Source: Angiostrongylus vasorum (Eukaryota; Nematoda; Chromadorea; Rhabditida; Metastrongylidae). From it: a DNA stretch of 64,000 bases. Below the pieces are notes generated by a model, which was not told the DNA's origin, made no database searches, and saw only the letters and a list, made by a program, of their open reading frames with translations. Both the position numbers and the translations under genes were made by a program. Numbering within the stretch: the first letter of the stretch is position 1; the number at the start of each line of letters is the position of its first letter. This document shows positions 12,543 to 28,730 of the stretch, one piece after another. The DNA lies in NCBI GenBank assembly GCA_018806985.1, contig JADANN010000076.1:186001-250000 (forward strand), read 5' to 3'.

Positions 12543-12835
12543 TTCGTCGTAGAATATGGCCTAAGAATATTAACAGACTCTCTCATACCTCAGATGAATC
12601 GAGTTGTCTCATGCTCTAGATGAATCGACTTCATGGCCCCATCTGTCAAGGTCTAACGATGATATGGAAAAAATTCGTTATCATAGTACCGTTCCAAAAG
12701 CAATTGAAAACGTTTGGCACAATTGGTATACGTTTTTTCGTGATCATCTTCCTCCTTTCAGATATGTAGAGTGGAGACAGAGCGAGAGACGTTGACGAGA
12801 GCTAGAGAAATAAGGAGATAAAGGATTACAAATGA

Positions 12836-13013
12836 TTACAACATGAAATACAACCATTATGACACTGAGATATTTGCAAAACTTGGAGATCATGCCAAAT
12901 CGAGCTAGGATTACTCTTTCCGGGGTCTCACGCGTTACGTACGGCATCACTGAGGCCATTGCCTTGCGTTTCTCTCAGCCACTTTTCTACCTAGCGCTGC
13001 CATTATCAATCAA
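12836..13013 (-). repeat. SINE-C, diverged
   Basis: GACACTGAGATATTTGCAAA through CTTTCCGGGGTCTCACGCG to CAGCGCTGC. Confidence 0.6.
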
Positions 13014-13014
13014 A

Positions 13015-13170
13015 TAACAACAGCAATAGTAATAACAATAATGTAATAATAATAATAAAAATGATAATAATAATGACAGTAAAAATAACAATAATAATAT
13101 AAACAATAATAACAGTGATAACAGTAATAGTAATAATAATAGTAATAATAATAATAATGGGTAGTAAATA
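13015..13170. repeat. AAT-rich low-complexity tract
   Basis: Irregular AAT/AAC/AGT triplets. The Leu-rich frame across it on the minus strand is an artefact. Confidence 0.85.
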
Positions 13171-13248
13171 AAAAAGTTAACATTGCGGTTACAACTTGGT
13201 AGGCTTGGACGATAATACAAGTTTTCTAGTAAAGAATGGAAGCATAAA

Positions 13249-13499
13249 TCTTTCAACGTTGATGAATCCCAGAAGGATGAGCCATCCATACATCATGAAG
13301 TACTGTGGAAGTGAGTCAACAAAAGACTTACAGAATTATACTGACATACCAACGCAGTGTTTTTTCCGCCCAGACAAATCTGGTACCAATTTTCCGACAT
13401 CGGAGGGATGAAGGGCGTGGGGAGTCCGAAAGGCGGTGTCGAACAAAAGACCACGTCTGCATTGTGTGGCACTTCCAAGCAATTGCACCACATTTGTCC
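13249..13499 (-). repeat. SINE-A, diverged
   Basis: The central block CAAATCTGGTACCAATTTTC and the tail ACGTTGATGAATCCC are clear; the head B box is decayed. Confidence 0.65.
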
Positions 13500-13559
13500 A
13501 CACTCAAGTTTTCTACTGCTCTACTATGAATAACTTGCATTATTTCATTTCGTCATAGA

Positions 13560-14950
13560 GTTCTGTCTAGAATGTCCAAAGCGAAAACGCAGTGTGTGAA
13601 CAGAATCGTTCGAAGGTTCGACGATCACTGAATTCGTTCAACACTGATCCGAGTTGAACATGTAGCAATTTCGAGTATGCAAGAAAGTTTACTTTGTTCT
13701 GCAACGACATTAAAAATGAACCGAATACAGTTTAGATCCAGAGAATTTTTCTTGATGATCGCCTTAGTTAGTCAAGAGAGAGATTACTTTTTAATTTCGA
13801 GAATCAAGATCGGATGACGAATGGTACCGGAAGATGTGACCCAGATTCTATTCATAAACAGACATTGACAAAACATAGACTGTACATCATCGATGGTCGA
13901 TGCCAGTAACGTTAGCGATATATTCGGCATTGGCTAAGCTAAACACCGATGTGAATAAAAAGCATTCGTTAGTGAAAAGGAACAGGTACGATTTTCAAGA
14001 AGAACATACGAAAATGTTACTACGACGGTTTCGAATAAATTCGTCACTAACCACCAATTTTTGGATCACTGCAATGCACTGAGTATTTACTCTAGTTGAA
14101 GTCTTACAGGTTCACACATTCCTTCCACTTAAACACTTTGGGCTTCAACACCCATAATGTTGCTCATAGCTTTTAACAGCTTTTTTGATTATAGAAGGGA
14201 GCTGACCAGACGACTGCCGAGAGAACTGTTTGGTTATTGACATGATGCATGATAAGGTGGACAAGGCAGACTTCTACACTGTAGTTCCTGAACTACTGAA
14301 CAAACAAAATTGAGTGAACTGAACTACCTTGTGAAACGCGAAGACATATTACGTCCTTCTCAGCCTTTTCGGTCGGTCAATCATGTTGAATTTCTCGGCG
14401 TATCCCACTAAATTTTTGGTGAAATCCTTTTCTGTATTAGTTATTCCAGGATTAAAAAGGTTACAATTGACCTCGACATTACTATCATAACGTCCTTTTA
14501 ATGTAGTGCTTTCGAAGTCACAGTAACATCTTTCGGTATTTCACTTCTTCGTTGTTGTCCGATCACTCACTGGAACTCGGTTTTCATAGAGATTCCATTC
14601 TCGCTAAATATCACACCGAAATCAGGAAATGATGGATGTGCCTTTCTCTGGCAAAGAAAGGTGGACTTAAAAACGACAATCACACTGCTCTTCAGTCATT
14701 CCATTCCTAATCAACAATGTGCCGACATTTTCCTTTCCCTTTTCAATTCTACTGAGGTGTTCTGGAAATGCTATTTGATAAACACCTGTTTTTTATAGAC
14801 GCTCTCACATCGCTGTGAAGAATCCTACTTCAATTAAAACCTTCAAAAGGACATCGTCGACAACAATGGATCGTCCCCGATCCACCTCTTCAACTTTTTC
14901 ATCTCTTCACGCCGGATCTTGTGATGTGCACATTGCACTGTTTGATATTT
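13560..14950. other. No assignable feature
   Basis: AT-rich, no frame above 60 codons that looks coding and no repeat family recognised. Confidence 0.4.
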
Positions 14951-14959
14951 AACAAATCC

Positions 14960-15590
14960 TCAGCCTACCGTAACAAGGACATTGTGAGCTTGTCATGGAG
15001 CTTCTCCAAACTTTAATTTACAAACAAAGACTTCTGAGAGATGCGCATTTTTCATTCTGCGTTCGTTTAAAAGAACATCTAGTCAACAAATTTAAATTGA
15101 AACCAAACACTCCACTAGGCGCACATAGGACACAGAACCATAACGGAGAAGAATTTGAACTAAAAAGTCACCATCCTGGCACGGAAATCCAAAACATCAG
15201 CCCGTTAAACTCTTGAAGTGTTTTGGATTAATCCCAATAACCTTAAAAATTAACCGCACGGAGGCGTGTCTCGTTATCAGACGTGACCTCGCGCCATACC
15301 TATTGCTGATTCTATGATTCTATGACCTGAGCCAGGCATATTCCTCGCCTATGTATAGCCCTATGCGGCTGCTCTCCACCAATTAATTGAAATACTTGAA
15401 AAAGTATAAAACAGTGAGTGTTAAAATGAAGCTGTTTATTATGCGAATGCAAATTTATTTGTTATGTTTTATCTGCTAGAGTTACGAAAGTGTTTGGCTG
15501 AGTAGATGGCATGACAATTTGACCTTTCCAGGCTCTGAAGAGCGCGAAACCGCCGAAACGTCAGCTATTTTGTGCTAATAAATGCCACAA
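14960..15590 (+). mobile_element. Penelope-like element 3' fragment P3
   Basis: The frame at 14995-15216 carries the C-terminal half of the GIY-YIG domain (CVRLKEHLVNKFKLKPNTPL, GAHRTQNHNGEEFELK). It is followed by an untranslated 3' region and an intact-looking hammerhead-like motif at 15531-15566. Confidence 0.7.
15531..15566 (+). ncRNA. Hammerhead-like motif at the end of P3
   Basis: GGCT, core CTGAAGA, stem II GCG-CGAAAC-CGC, GAAAC, GTC, AGCT. Stem I GGCT/AGCT and both conserved core blocks are present. Confidence 0.6.
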
Positions 15591-16261
15591 TACGAGCCCC
15601 GTGTTTGCTTATTAGAGAAAAGCAGTAGATTAGGATAAAAGTAGAGTCAGATGCCGCCTTTGAACAATCTAAAGAATATTCAAAAATTAATACTGAACAT
15701 GAAAAAAAGGACGCCGGAAACGCTTACAAATATATTCAGAGCCGGACACCTCATTTCTGGAAAAAGTCTGGCAATCTCATTCCCAGAAAAATCTGGCAGA
15801 TGACACTAGTACGACGTCAATAACTACATAATTACACTAGCACGTGACTATGTCTAAGAAATCGTGAAGAGGTCGCGCCAGCAGGCGCCTCATCGTCGTT
15901 GTTACCATGGCGATCGCATGGCTGCAACAATGTCACACTGAGCCGATGACAACAACATCGAAAATTGCTGAGCAATGAAAATTAACGGAGAACAAAAAGA
16001 AAAAAACAGTTCGTGACGTCCATTATAGATGGAACAACCCATATTTCCTTACAATGGCAACAATCCCATTCATAAGTCATTTGCCAATCATCCGCACTTC
16101 TCATCACGAGTCACCGCCTAGCACCACCTTCAGCCCCAATCGTCTAACAATCAGACACTCTCCGATGACCGACAGCAACGGGTCTTTCCTGATTCTGAAG
16201 AAGTAAAGCAAGCGTTCAGACGTCTGTCAAATCGAATTCTATAGTCTAACCGTAATAGAAA

Positions 16262-16512
16262 AGTGAAAGGGTTGATAATGCGTCATGAATTTCACTCCAT
16301 TAACCGTTGTAGAGACTATTGAATACATATCTGACCTATTCAATAACTTACGGTGGCCTATTATGTATTAAGTCAGTGAGATTATCCTCCCAGACAAGTC
16401 TGGTACTAATCTGCCGAATCTGGAAGGATGGCATGATCAGCACGAGGCGCGAGATCGAACCGAAGACCACGCACGTATTGTACGGCACCTCTAACCGATG
16501 CCTTACATGTGA
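16262..16512 (-). repeat. SINE-A, diverged
   Basis: Recognised by CAGACAAGTCTGGTACTAAT and a head whose B box reads GATCGAACC. Confidence 0.65.
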
Positions 16513-16670
16513 CCTTCACAGCTCGTAAAGAACAACTTAAAATACGCAATATATGAATGATATCCACTACATTATTCCTTAATACTAGGACATTTTGAAT
16601 AAATTTGGTTTCGATGAAGGTCCCACCTTTACACAAAAAAACCCATTGGTAGAATAGTAAAGCGGTTTAA

Positions 16671-17025
16671 CGGGACGGATAGCACAGTGATGGTGATGTC
16701 TGTCATCGCGAGCATGGTGCTAGTTCGATTCTGCTCCGGGTCAACCAGGCCTCTCATCCCTCCGGGGTCGGGAAATTGGTACCGGACATGTCTGGGAAAA
16801 AATCACTCTCCGCAATCCAATTGGGAACGCTCCAGCCCGGCTATCTCAGGACTTCAGGGAGAACTGCTCGACCAGCATTTTACGACATTCAAGATGAAAT
16901 GGAAATCCTCAAGCAGCAACTGAAGTCCCACGTAAAGTTGGAAGATCTTCGTGGACAATGGATGCGAGGAAACGAATTGAATACGAGAAGTGCTGGGAAA
17001 CCGAAACAAAAAAAAGCGGTTTAAG
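16671..17025 (+). repeat. SINE-D, full length
   Basis: Model copy, about 350 bp. tRNA-like head: A box ATAGCACAGTGATGG, B box GGTGCTAGTTCGATTC. Next comes the same central block as SINE-A (TCATCCCTCCGGGGTCGGGA and TTGGTACCGGAC), then a family-specific body (CGACATTCAAGATGAAATGG; AGATCTTCGTGGACAATGGA). Confidence 0.8.
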
Positions 17026-17039
17026 AAAATGACATCGTA

Positions 17040-17640
17040 AGAGCATAAAAGACAGCTCTGTGTCAATTCCATTAACTTAGGAAAGGCCTTTGACAAAGTC
17101 TAAACAGAAGTGATCACGGAAGCTCTGGACAACCAAACCGTGCTCACTTAGTATACATAGATTTTTAGCAATCTATATAAAATTTCACGACGAAAATAAC
17201 ACAATTTAATAAAGATACTAACATGGACCTATGGAGAGAGACTGGATAAGGTGGTACCATCTCGCCAGCATACAGCCTTCGTCATGCGAAAATTCCGAAT
17301 GGGGCGACATGAGAGCGAAAGTCGATTGTAGGCAATTGCACTACCTCTCTTTAGCTGATGATATCGTTCCTATAGAGCGCGTGTGGCGCAGTGGTCGGAA
17401 GTGTCCTGCAACACACACGTGGAATCGATCCCCTGCACCAGCTGGAACGCATGCTGGCCAAGTTTGACAACGATTCACGTTAAATTGAGTAGACACCTCC
17501 GAGTAATACAGCTATATGTCTCTGAATCCATAGTTCAGCATGATGAACAGAGCAGCTCGGGAACTAAATGGAAGCGATCGCTTTAGGGAGTTTTCAAGAG
17601 CATCCAGGATAGAGCGAGAGGACTAAGAACGCTTGACCTT
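17040..17640 (+). mobile_element. RTE-type retrotransposon fragment with LADD catalytic box
   Basis: Encodes RT pieces: GKAFDKV near 17090, SLADDIVPI near 17360 (the catalytic box), QLERMLAKFDNDSR near 17440 and a C-terminal FKSIQDRAR near 17600. A bare SINE-A tRNA-like head (17377-17451) interrupts it. Confidence 0.6.
17377..17451 (+). repeat. SINE-A tRNA-like head only
   Basis: GCGTGTGGCGCAGTGGTCGG and a B box TGGAATCGATCCCC with no central block or tail, inserted in an RTE fragment. Confidence 0.6.
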
Positions 17641-17644
17641 CTCT

Positions 17645-18920
17645 AAACTAGGTTGTGTCTAGGACAGAAGACCCAGCAATCGATCGCCGGCCGTTACTCT
17701 ACTGTAGATATATAGATGATTGTTTTATCATCCGCTTCACCTAAGAGGACACTGTGCCAAATGTTTTGAGGGACTGAACGAGCAGTCAGAATACATTAAG
17801 CTCACCTGAGGGAAGGTAGAGGAAAATTGGCGCCATTTTTTGAACACTCAAGTCAATCTAGTCCAGAATATCTACATCACGAAGTGGTAGCGAAAGGGAA
17901 GTAGTAAAAAACATACTGGTTCATTATCTTCACCCCTCACAAAAAAAAGGTCCTTGTAAGAAACATGCTTCGAACAACCACCAGCGCGTGCACAGGAAGG
18001 GAGCAGGAGAAGGAATCCCGGAAATCGGAGTGGCAAACAGCTATTTCCAATGGCTACGAAACTGGAACTCCTCGGTATAGGTGTAGAAGAAAACCCAAGC
18101 CCCCCAAAGGACACCTCTAGTGATAATAAGGTCCCGTTTACCCTTCCGTTCATTTCAAACGAAATAAGCAGAGGTACAAAACATTGCTCAAAAAACGGCC
18201 GGTCTGGAGAAATCGGTAGCATTGATTGAATTATAACCGAACACTCCCATGCGCCAGCTAGTCGTAAGCGTTTGTACGATCGTCTGTGCACAACGCAAAA
18301 TTGCACAATATTCCCTAACGATTAGAGACGATGACTGCGAGTTCTGGTACGGTGTACCTAATCTCTTGTAAAGTGTGTGGGGAGGAATATATTGGCGAAA
18401 CGGGTAGACCACTTTCTATCCATTTAAAAAGAACGCCTAGGCGGTAAGGTTGAGCTAAATACTGTACTAGGCGCGCTTAAGATAGAGAGACATAAGGGGG
18501 GAAGATTTTTGATGTGGAAGTCACTATCCTCGCAGGAATCCAAAACGTCAGCGTGCAAAATCCTCGATGTACGCTGGGTAAATTCTGTGGATCCAAAAAT
18601 GAACTGCTGGGAGGGATGTCTTGTTATCACGCGAGATGTTGCACGATATTTAAGAGTGGTGTTTTAAAGTAAAAGTGGCTCTTTACCGTTCCATGGTAGC
18701 TCTTTACGATTGGTCTCCATGTGGAATACTCAGTGGAAGACTCATAGAGAGCAGTGAATGTATGGATAAACTGTTTTATATCTAATGCTACCGAAGATTT
18801 GGTATCGTGGTCCTTCTGTTGAAGTTATGGAAGTGTTTGGCTTACCAGGCTGCGGTTAACCTCGCCTTTCTCGGCTCTGAAGATGGCGAAATCCACCGAA
18901 ACGTCACCTGTTGCAAATAA
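17645..18920 (+). mobile_element. Penelope-like element P4, degraded
   Basis: Starts just upstream of the RT catalytic YIDD (17699-17728), continues through the thumb and linker and a GIY-YIG domain (about 18330-18560, VYLISCKVCGEEYIGETG), and ends in a 3' UTR with a hammerhead-like motif at 18873-18908. It belongs to a subfamily distinct from P1/P2 and shares its 3' UTR with the pair at 43850-44310. Many frameshifts. It sits between two RTE-type LINE fragments. Confidence 0.8.
18873..18908 (+). ncRNA. Hammerhead-like motif at the end of P4
   Basis: GGCT, CTGAAGA, TGG-CGAAAT-CCA, then CC, GAAAC, GTC, ACC. Stem I is weaker (one mismatch) than in P7. Confidence 0.5.
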
Positions 18921-18939
18921 ATAATATATAAACTTAACT

Positions 18940-19260
18940 TCGTGCGATATGATGCCATGAGTATCCCTGTATTACGCAAGTGAGGAAAGGAATCCTAAGC
19001 TCCAACCTACGTCAGCGACCAGAAACCAAAGACGATTTTCTATACGTCAAACTGTCGAAGATTTGGTGGGCCAGGCACGTAGTGCATATGAACGGTAGCC
19101 GATTGACAATAGCTGCGACTGGATTTCGCGGGATGTCAAACGAACAGCAGCCCCCAATACTGTGCTCAGAGTTCTTCACGAAGATCCTAGAAGAGAGGCG
19201 TGGTGCTCAGTCAGCCTCCAAATAGAAAAAATAGCACACACAATGAGCCACTTTTGCACG
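18940..19260 (+). mobile_element. RTE-type retrotransposon 3' fragment
   Basis: Encodes the tail block SSNLRQRPETKDDFLYVKLS and NGSRLTIAATGF. It lies just after Penelope copy P4. With the fragment ending at 17640 it may be one RTE element split by P4. Confidence 0.6.
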
Positions 19261-20089
19261 GGATTACTACAAATGTAGATCTTACCTACGCCTGCGCGAG
19301 TTACTCGATGAGTGGGAGGACTGGTGATGCAGGTGACCTCAGCACCTATCTATTGATGAGCACCAAATATAGGCTTATAGGGCTCCATTGTAGAGAATGT
19401 AGTGTCTAACGGGTAGCACGCCAAGCCATTCCACAGCACAACCCAAGTTATTCGTTGAAGGCTATTTCGAATCACTACGCTCCTACCACCCAGTTACTCG
19501 ATTTTTCTTCTTGAAATTTATTTACGTCTATTTTTTATATCCTTTATATCCGCCCTTATCATAAGATAACTGGAACTCATCATACTTAACAAAGTGGAGA
19601 GAAAGTCGACAAGCAGTAAAACTGCCGGACAATGAACCTCTTCACGAAAAAGTCAGATCTACATCACTCCACCGTTAAGATTAGGTTCTCATAGATCACA
19701 CCTTATATAACACCCGTGCTAAACAAACTATCGACTGACCACAAAAAAATGAGGCAAAATAAACCTCTTAGAAGGAAATGCTTTGCATCCAATCCATTTT
19801 GAATGCACTCTGTCCCATTGTACACGAATGCGTAGCACACAATGCATATCCGGGTTCTCCGTTAGAAAAAACAAATAACCACCCATACCATTATTTCAAG
19901 AGACCCGTCATTTTGTTATACGTAAGAACAGCAAAATGTTTATTCACATATTTAACATAAAAAAGTTATCAACTTACAATTAAGGTAAGTAAAGGTCAGT
20001 GTACAAGAATACGGTAAGTAATGGAACTTCTGACATAGATAACGCCAACTGTATCACAATTATACGAACCGCCTTAAAATAGCATCGAC

Positions 20090-21330
20090 TCAGTTAGGGT
20101 TACCATAATCATTTACATTGCTCGGTATAGCATTTTGTTGCTTATTTCTCAGAATCGCAGTAGGTCCAGTCGTCATCTGAAACAAATCTTAGCGTACCCA
20201 AAAAATCGATTCCTGAAAATCGATAGAGCGAGCACCAGCACGGAATAAAACCCGTGATTACGATAAGATCAAGATCATCAACTATCCACCTTATCAATGC
20301 TTTCTTGTCTTTATTACAACACTTTTGGAAACAATGTTAAGCTACGGGTCCAGCCACAACAATGGTCCTATGCTTGATTCATGTTGCAACCAGTCCCATT
20401 GCTTTCTCTTTTTTTTGAAATTTCGGAGTAAAATCGCTCAACGTCACTTTTCCTAGTTAATACAGCATAGTAATGCCCTAAGACTTCGACGCTAAAGCTT
20501 GGTTTTTCTACTGGCTGCTCTGTTAAAGTTTACCGTAACTCACGTAAGTACATCTTTGAAAGGCGCACTAAGTTCCAGTTATCGCATATCATTATGTAGA
20601 AGATAATTGACGGCTCATAAAAAGTACTAGGGACGCATGTAACGCAGTGGTCGTAGGCGCCCTGCAATACACATGGGATCGATCCCTGAGCCCCCTGGCT
20701 CACCAAGCCCTCGATCCCTCCGGGGTCGGCAAATTGGTACCACCAGACTTGTCTGGGAGGATAGTACTGCTTGATGCATCGGTAAGCTACCGCAAATCAT
20801 TATAGAGACCAGATATGCATTCATTCACTTCCAACGATGCTTACTGAAGTCGAAAGCATGGCACATCCCTCAGGGGATTGATCAACGCCGAGAGCTTTAT
20901 CCTAGAGCTTTTTGTAGTAAGTATTAGGGATAACTCACTGTCTTCCGTTCCTTTCTGAATATAAAGAGAAAATCATGAAATGATTATCACTAACCTTCTT
21001 TGCTCCTTTGCCAAACAATTTGGTGGTGCACGGCGACAGTTGCGCATCAGATGGTGAGCTCAGGTGAAATTCCTGCATAAAATAACGACGGGTACGGACC
21101 GCGACCGGAGTTTCCTTCTTCGCAGCAGCAACAGCCTTTGAAAACAGTTTCGTCACAACAAGGGATAAATTTAACGTGCAAAATTAAATCTATAGTGTAG
21201 TCGTAGAAGCACCGAAAACCCGTACCCGATTTTCCGCGCTATCGTGCTCCGTCTGCTCCTTATCGACAGATGCAGGTTTGTTAGCGATAGGAGGGACAAA
21301 CCTCTGATTATCAGTAGAATTAGTACTCAT
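20090..21330 (-). CDS. Small 110-aa protein of unknown function, 3 exons
   Basis: Exons on the minus strand: 21330-21226 (35 codons), 21135-20995 (47 codons), 20176-20090 (28 codons plus TGA). All junctions are phase 0 with good donors (gtacgg, gttagt) and acceptors (TTTCAAAG, TTTCAG). The start is supported by a TTTCTTCAG acceptor only 3 nt upstream of the ATG, the usual position of a nematode trans-splice site. The protein is polar and probably disordered: residues 1-35 are Asp/Glu/Asn-rich, residues 36-82 are basic with LSSPSDAQLSPCTTKLFGKG, which contains two SP sites suited to proline-directed kinases, and the tail is Asn-rich. No domain, membrane segment or signal peptide is seen, and I do not recognise the family. 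It lies about 2.1 kb downstream of TRMU on the same strand, with SINE-A and SINE-D copies between. Confidence 0.7.
20629..20902 (+). repeat. SINE-A
   Basis: Head GTAACGCAGTGG with B box GGGATCGATCCC, then the central block, then a tail ending AGCTTTATCC. Lies between exons 2 and 3 of the 110-aa gene. Confidence 0.8.
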
Positions 21331-22082
21331 CTTCTGAAGAAATTTAACTGAGAACATAAGATCCAGATAGGACCTATACAGAGTAGATTACATATAACGA
21401 AAACAATGCTGCATCGCAAACTTTACATCGTACAAAAACCAAACACCTCCCGAAAGTTTTGACATGGTCGCTATTTTCACATATCAATTGGTTTGAACAG
21501 AACAACTGTTCAGAACCCAAGGATTCCCAATAAGGACTTATCTCGACTAGTTAGAATGGAATTTTCAAAGTTATATAAACCGCATACATACGAGAGATTT
21601 CCTTAAATCACATGAATGAAGCCCAGTTAGAAGACCATACTGATATGATAGGTCAGATTCATCGGAAAGGAAACAACACAAAACATGAGCTCACTGTGAG
21701 CGAAGGCAAGGATCTGGTTGGGCGTTTGTAGGTAACGTGCAATAATTTGAATTTGACGAATTCCCGCCTAAACGGAATAGCAACTGGAGCGCCGAAAACG
21801 GACGTTCACACGCCTCTATCACAGTGCGGTTCGGCCTAGATAAGATAACAGTCCTAGTAGTAAGTTCATAACAATGTATCCGTTACTGATATGATATTTC
21901 CTAGCATAGGGACATATAATTCCCATTCTTCAAGCTCTGTATTTCGTCTTCTTCAGAGCATAGTAGCGGGATATATATTCTAGGGCCATTCTCGACAGGA
22001 CCGCTTCAAGTGAAAAACTCGACAAATTTAAGTAACGATAGTACATTGCATAGACAAACGGCGTTTCCGTCAACTACAGAGG

Positions 22083-22425
22083 GCAGACAACACAGTGGTA
22101 TTCATCACGAGCCCGTTGCTAGTTCTATCTCGCTTGGAGCCCACGAAACCTCTCATCCCTCCGGGGACGGGAAATTGGTATCACACTTGTACGAGAGAAA
22201 ACTATTCTCTGCAGCAGTACAGTTGGGAACGCGGCTATCTCAGCACTTCAGGAAGAATCAACTCGACTAGCACTCAACGACATTCAAGATGAAATGAAAA
22301 TCACCGACCAGCAGCCGAAGCCATACGTAAAATTGGAAGACCTTCGTGGACGATGGATGCGAGGAAACGAATTGGATGTGAAAAGTGCTGGGATCCGCAC
22401 AGTAGATGTAAAAAACGGATCGTAT
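22083..22425 (+). repeat. SINE-D
   Basis: Head ACAACACAGTGGTATTCATC; the B box is damaged; body complete, ending near GATCCGCACAGTAGATG. Confidence 0.75.
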
Positions 22426-22685
22426 AAAATGAATTCTGTCACCAAATTTATTGTGAAATGATTATGTAAAATACACCCACAAGGATGCCGAGATATGAGC
22501 AAAACTCCGAACACCAGGTACGCTTCGAAGCTGCGATTACCGTTTCCGAGGGCTTACGTGTTATCCACTTCACCAACCGAGACTCTTATTTTTTCTTCCT
22601 CTCACCCAGTCTCTCACAAATTCTAGAGAAAGTGATGTCTATTGAAGCATTAGCTACTGTAAACTATATAAAGCATAAAAAGGAT

Positions 22686-22952
22686 ATTGCTCTCGGCGTT
22701 GATCAATCCCTAAGGGATGCACCATGCATTCGACTTAATTAAGGACCGTTAGATGTGATTGAATTCACATACGACCTTTACAACGACTCGCGGTGGCCTA
22801 TCGATGTATCAAGCCACTGCTTCTATCCTCCGAGACAAGTCTGGCTCCAATTTGCCGAGCCCTAAGGGATGGAGAACTTGGCGGGCCTGGGGTGCGAGGA
22901 TCAATCCCAAGCGTAAAGCAGTGTGCCTCCGACCACTGCGCTACACTAGTCC
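22686..22952 (-). repeat. SINE-A
   Basis: Tail CTCGGCGTTGATCAATCCC at 22692; head near 22935 with GCGCTACACTAG. Confidence 0.75.
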
Positions 22953-23422
22953 ATGTAAACTATATATGGTGTCAATAACTTAGAATCAGCTGATCAACGA
23001 CATTTCATAGGAACACATCAACTTGCTGATAACTGTTTTGATAGAAAGTTTACATTTGAAACCGGAGAAAAATTATAGGAAAATGGTCATAAATCTAAAG
23101 AGAAATAATTCAGATGTTCAGAAACAAAGTACTAGAGCGATCTTTCTAAAACATGCGCCTCTCAACTGGTCAGGTGGATTGCATTTGATCTGAAATTACA
23201 TATAGGAACTATTTTATAGGCATGGAATAGGCACTATGGTTATCCCATCATGAGACATACAGTACTATCTCTAGTAATGCACCACACAGCCCAAGTCGAA
23301 AGTACTTTTTCACCAATCCATACTGTCATATAAGTGACGTCATTGTTCTACGATAAACGACAGTCGTCAAAAATCATGTAGCACATAAGAAGCAAACAGC
23401 TACGGCAAAAATGGCTACAGAA

Positions 23423-28398
<4,976 letters not shown>

Positions 28399-28730
28399 TT
28401 TTATCTGGACCTGGACAAGTATTTACTCAGTAACCACAGAGAACTGTTAAACAAAATGTTGCAAAAAAAACCTGGCATTCCCACATAAACGAGAAACAAA
28501 AGTTATAAGATAAGCTAGAGCCATATTTATTACTTGTCTAACAACCCGTGCGTCATATGATCAACATGAGAAGCCTAAAAGCCTAAGTAAGTCATTCCTA
28601 ATAAAAAATCAGTACTAAAACACACTGTAAAGTAATCCAGAATAACGGAGACAACGTAAAGAAAAACGGATCCTATTAAAATCTGAACGTCTATGCGGAA
28701 ACATACACATATACCTACATCATAGAACCA
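28399..28730 (-). other. Short intercistronic gap between the coiled-coil gene and TRMU
   Basis: 332 nt separate the upstream stop from the TRMU ATG on the same strand, within the range of nematode operons. The minus strand carries AATAAA at 28531-28526, a possible poly(A) signal about 200 nt after the stop, and a CCAG acceptor just before the TRMU ATG. No repeat family is recognised inside. Confidence 0.45.

Noticed and set aside
12987..13289. Leu-rich minus-strand frame
   Set aside because: Product of the AAT-type low-complexity tract.
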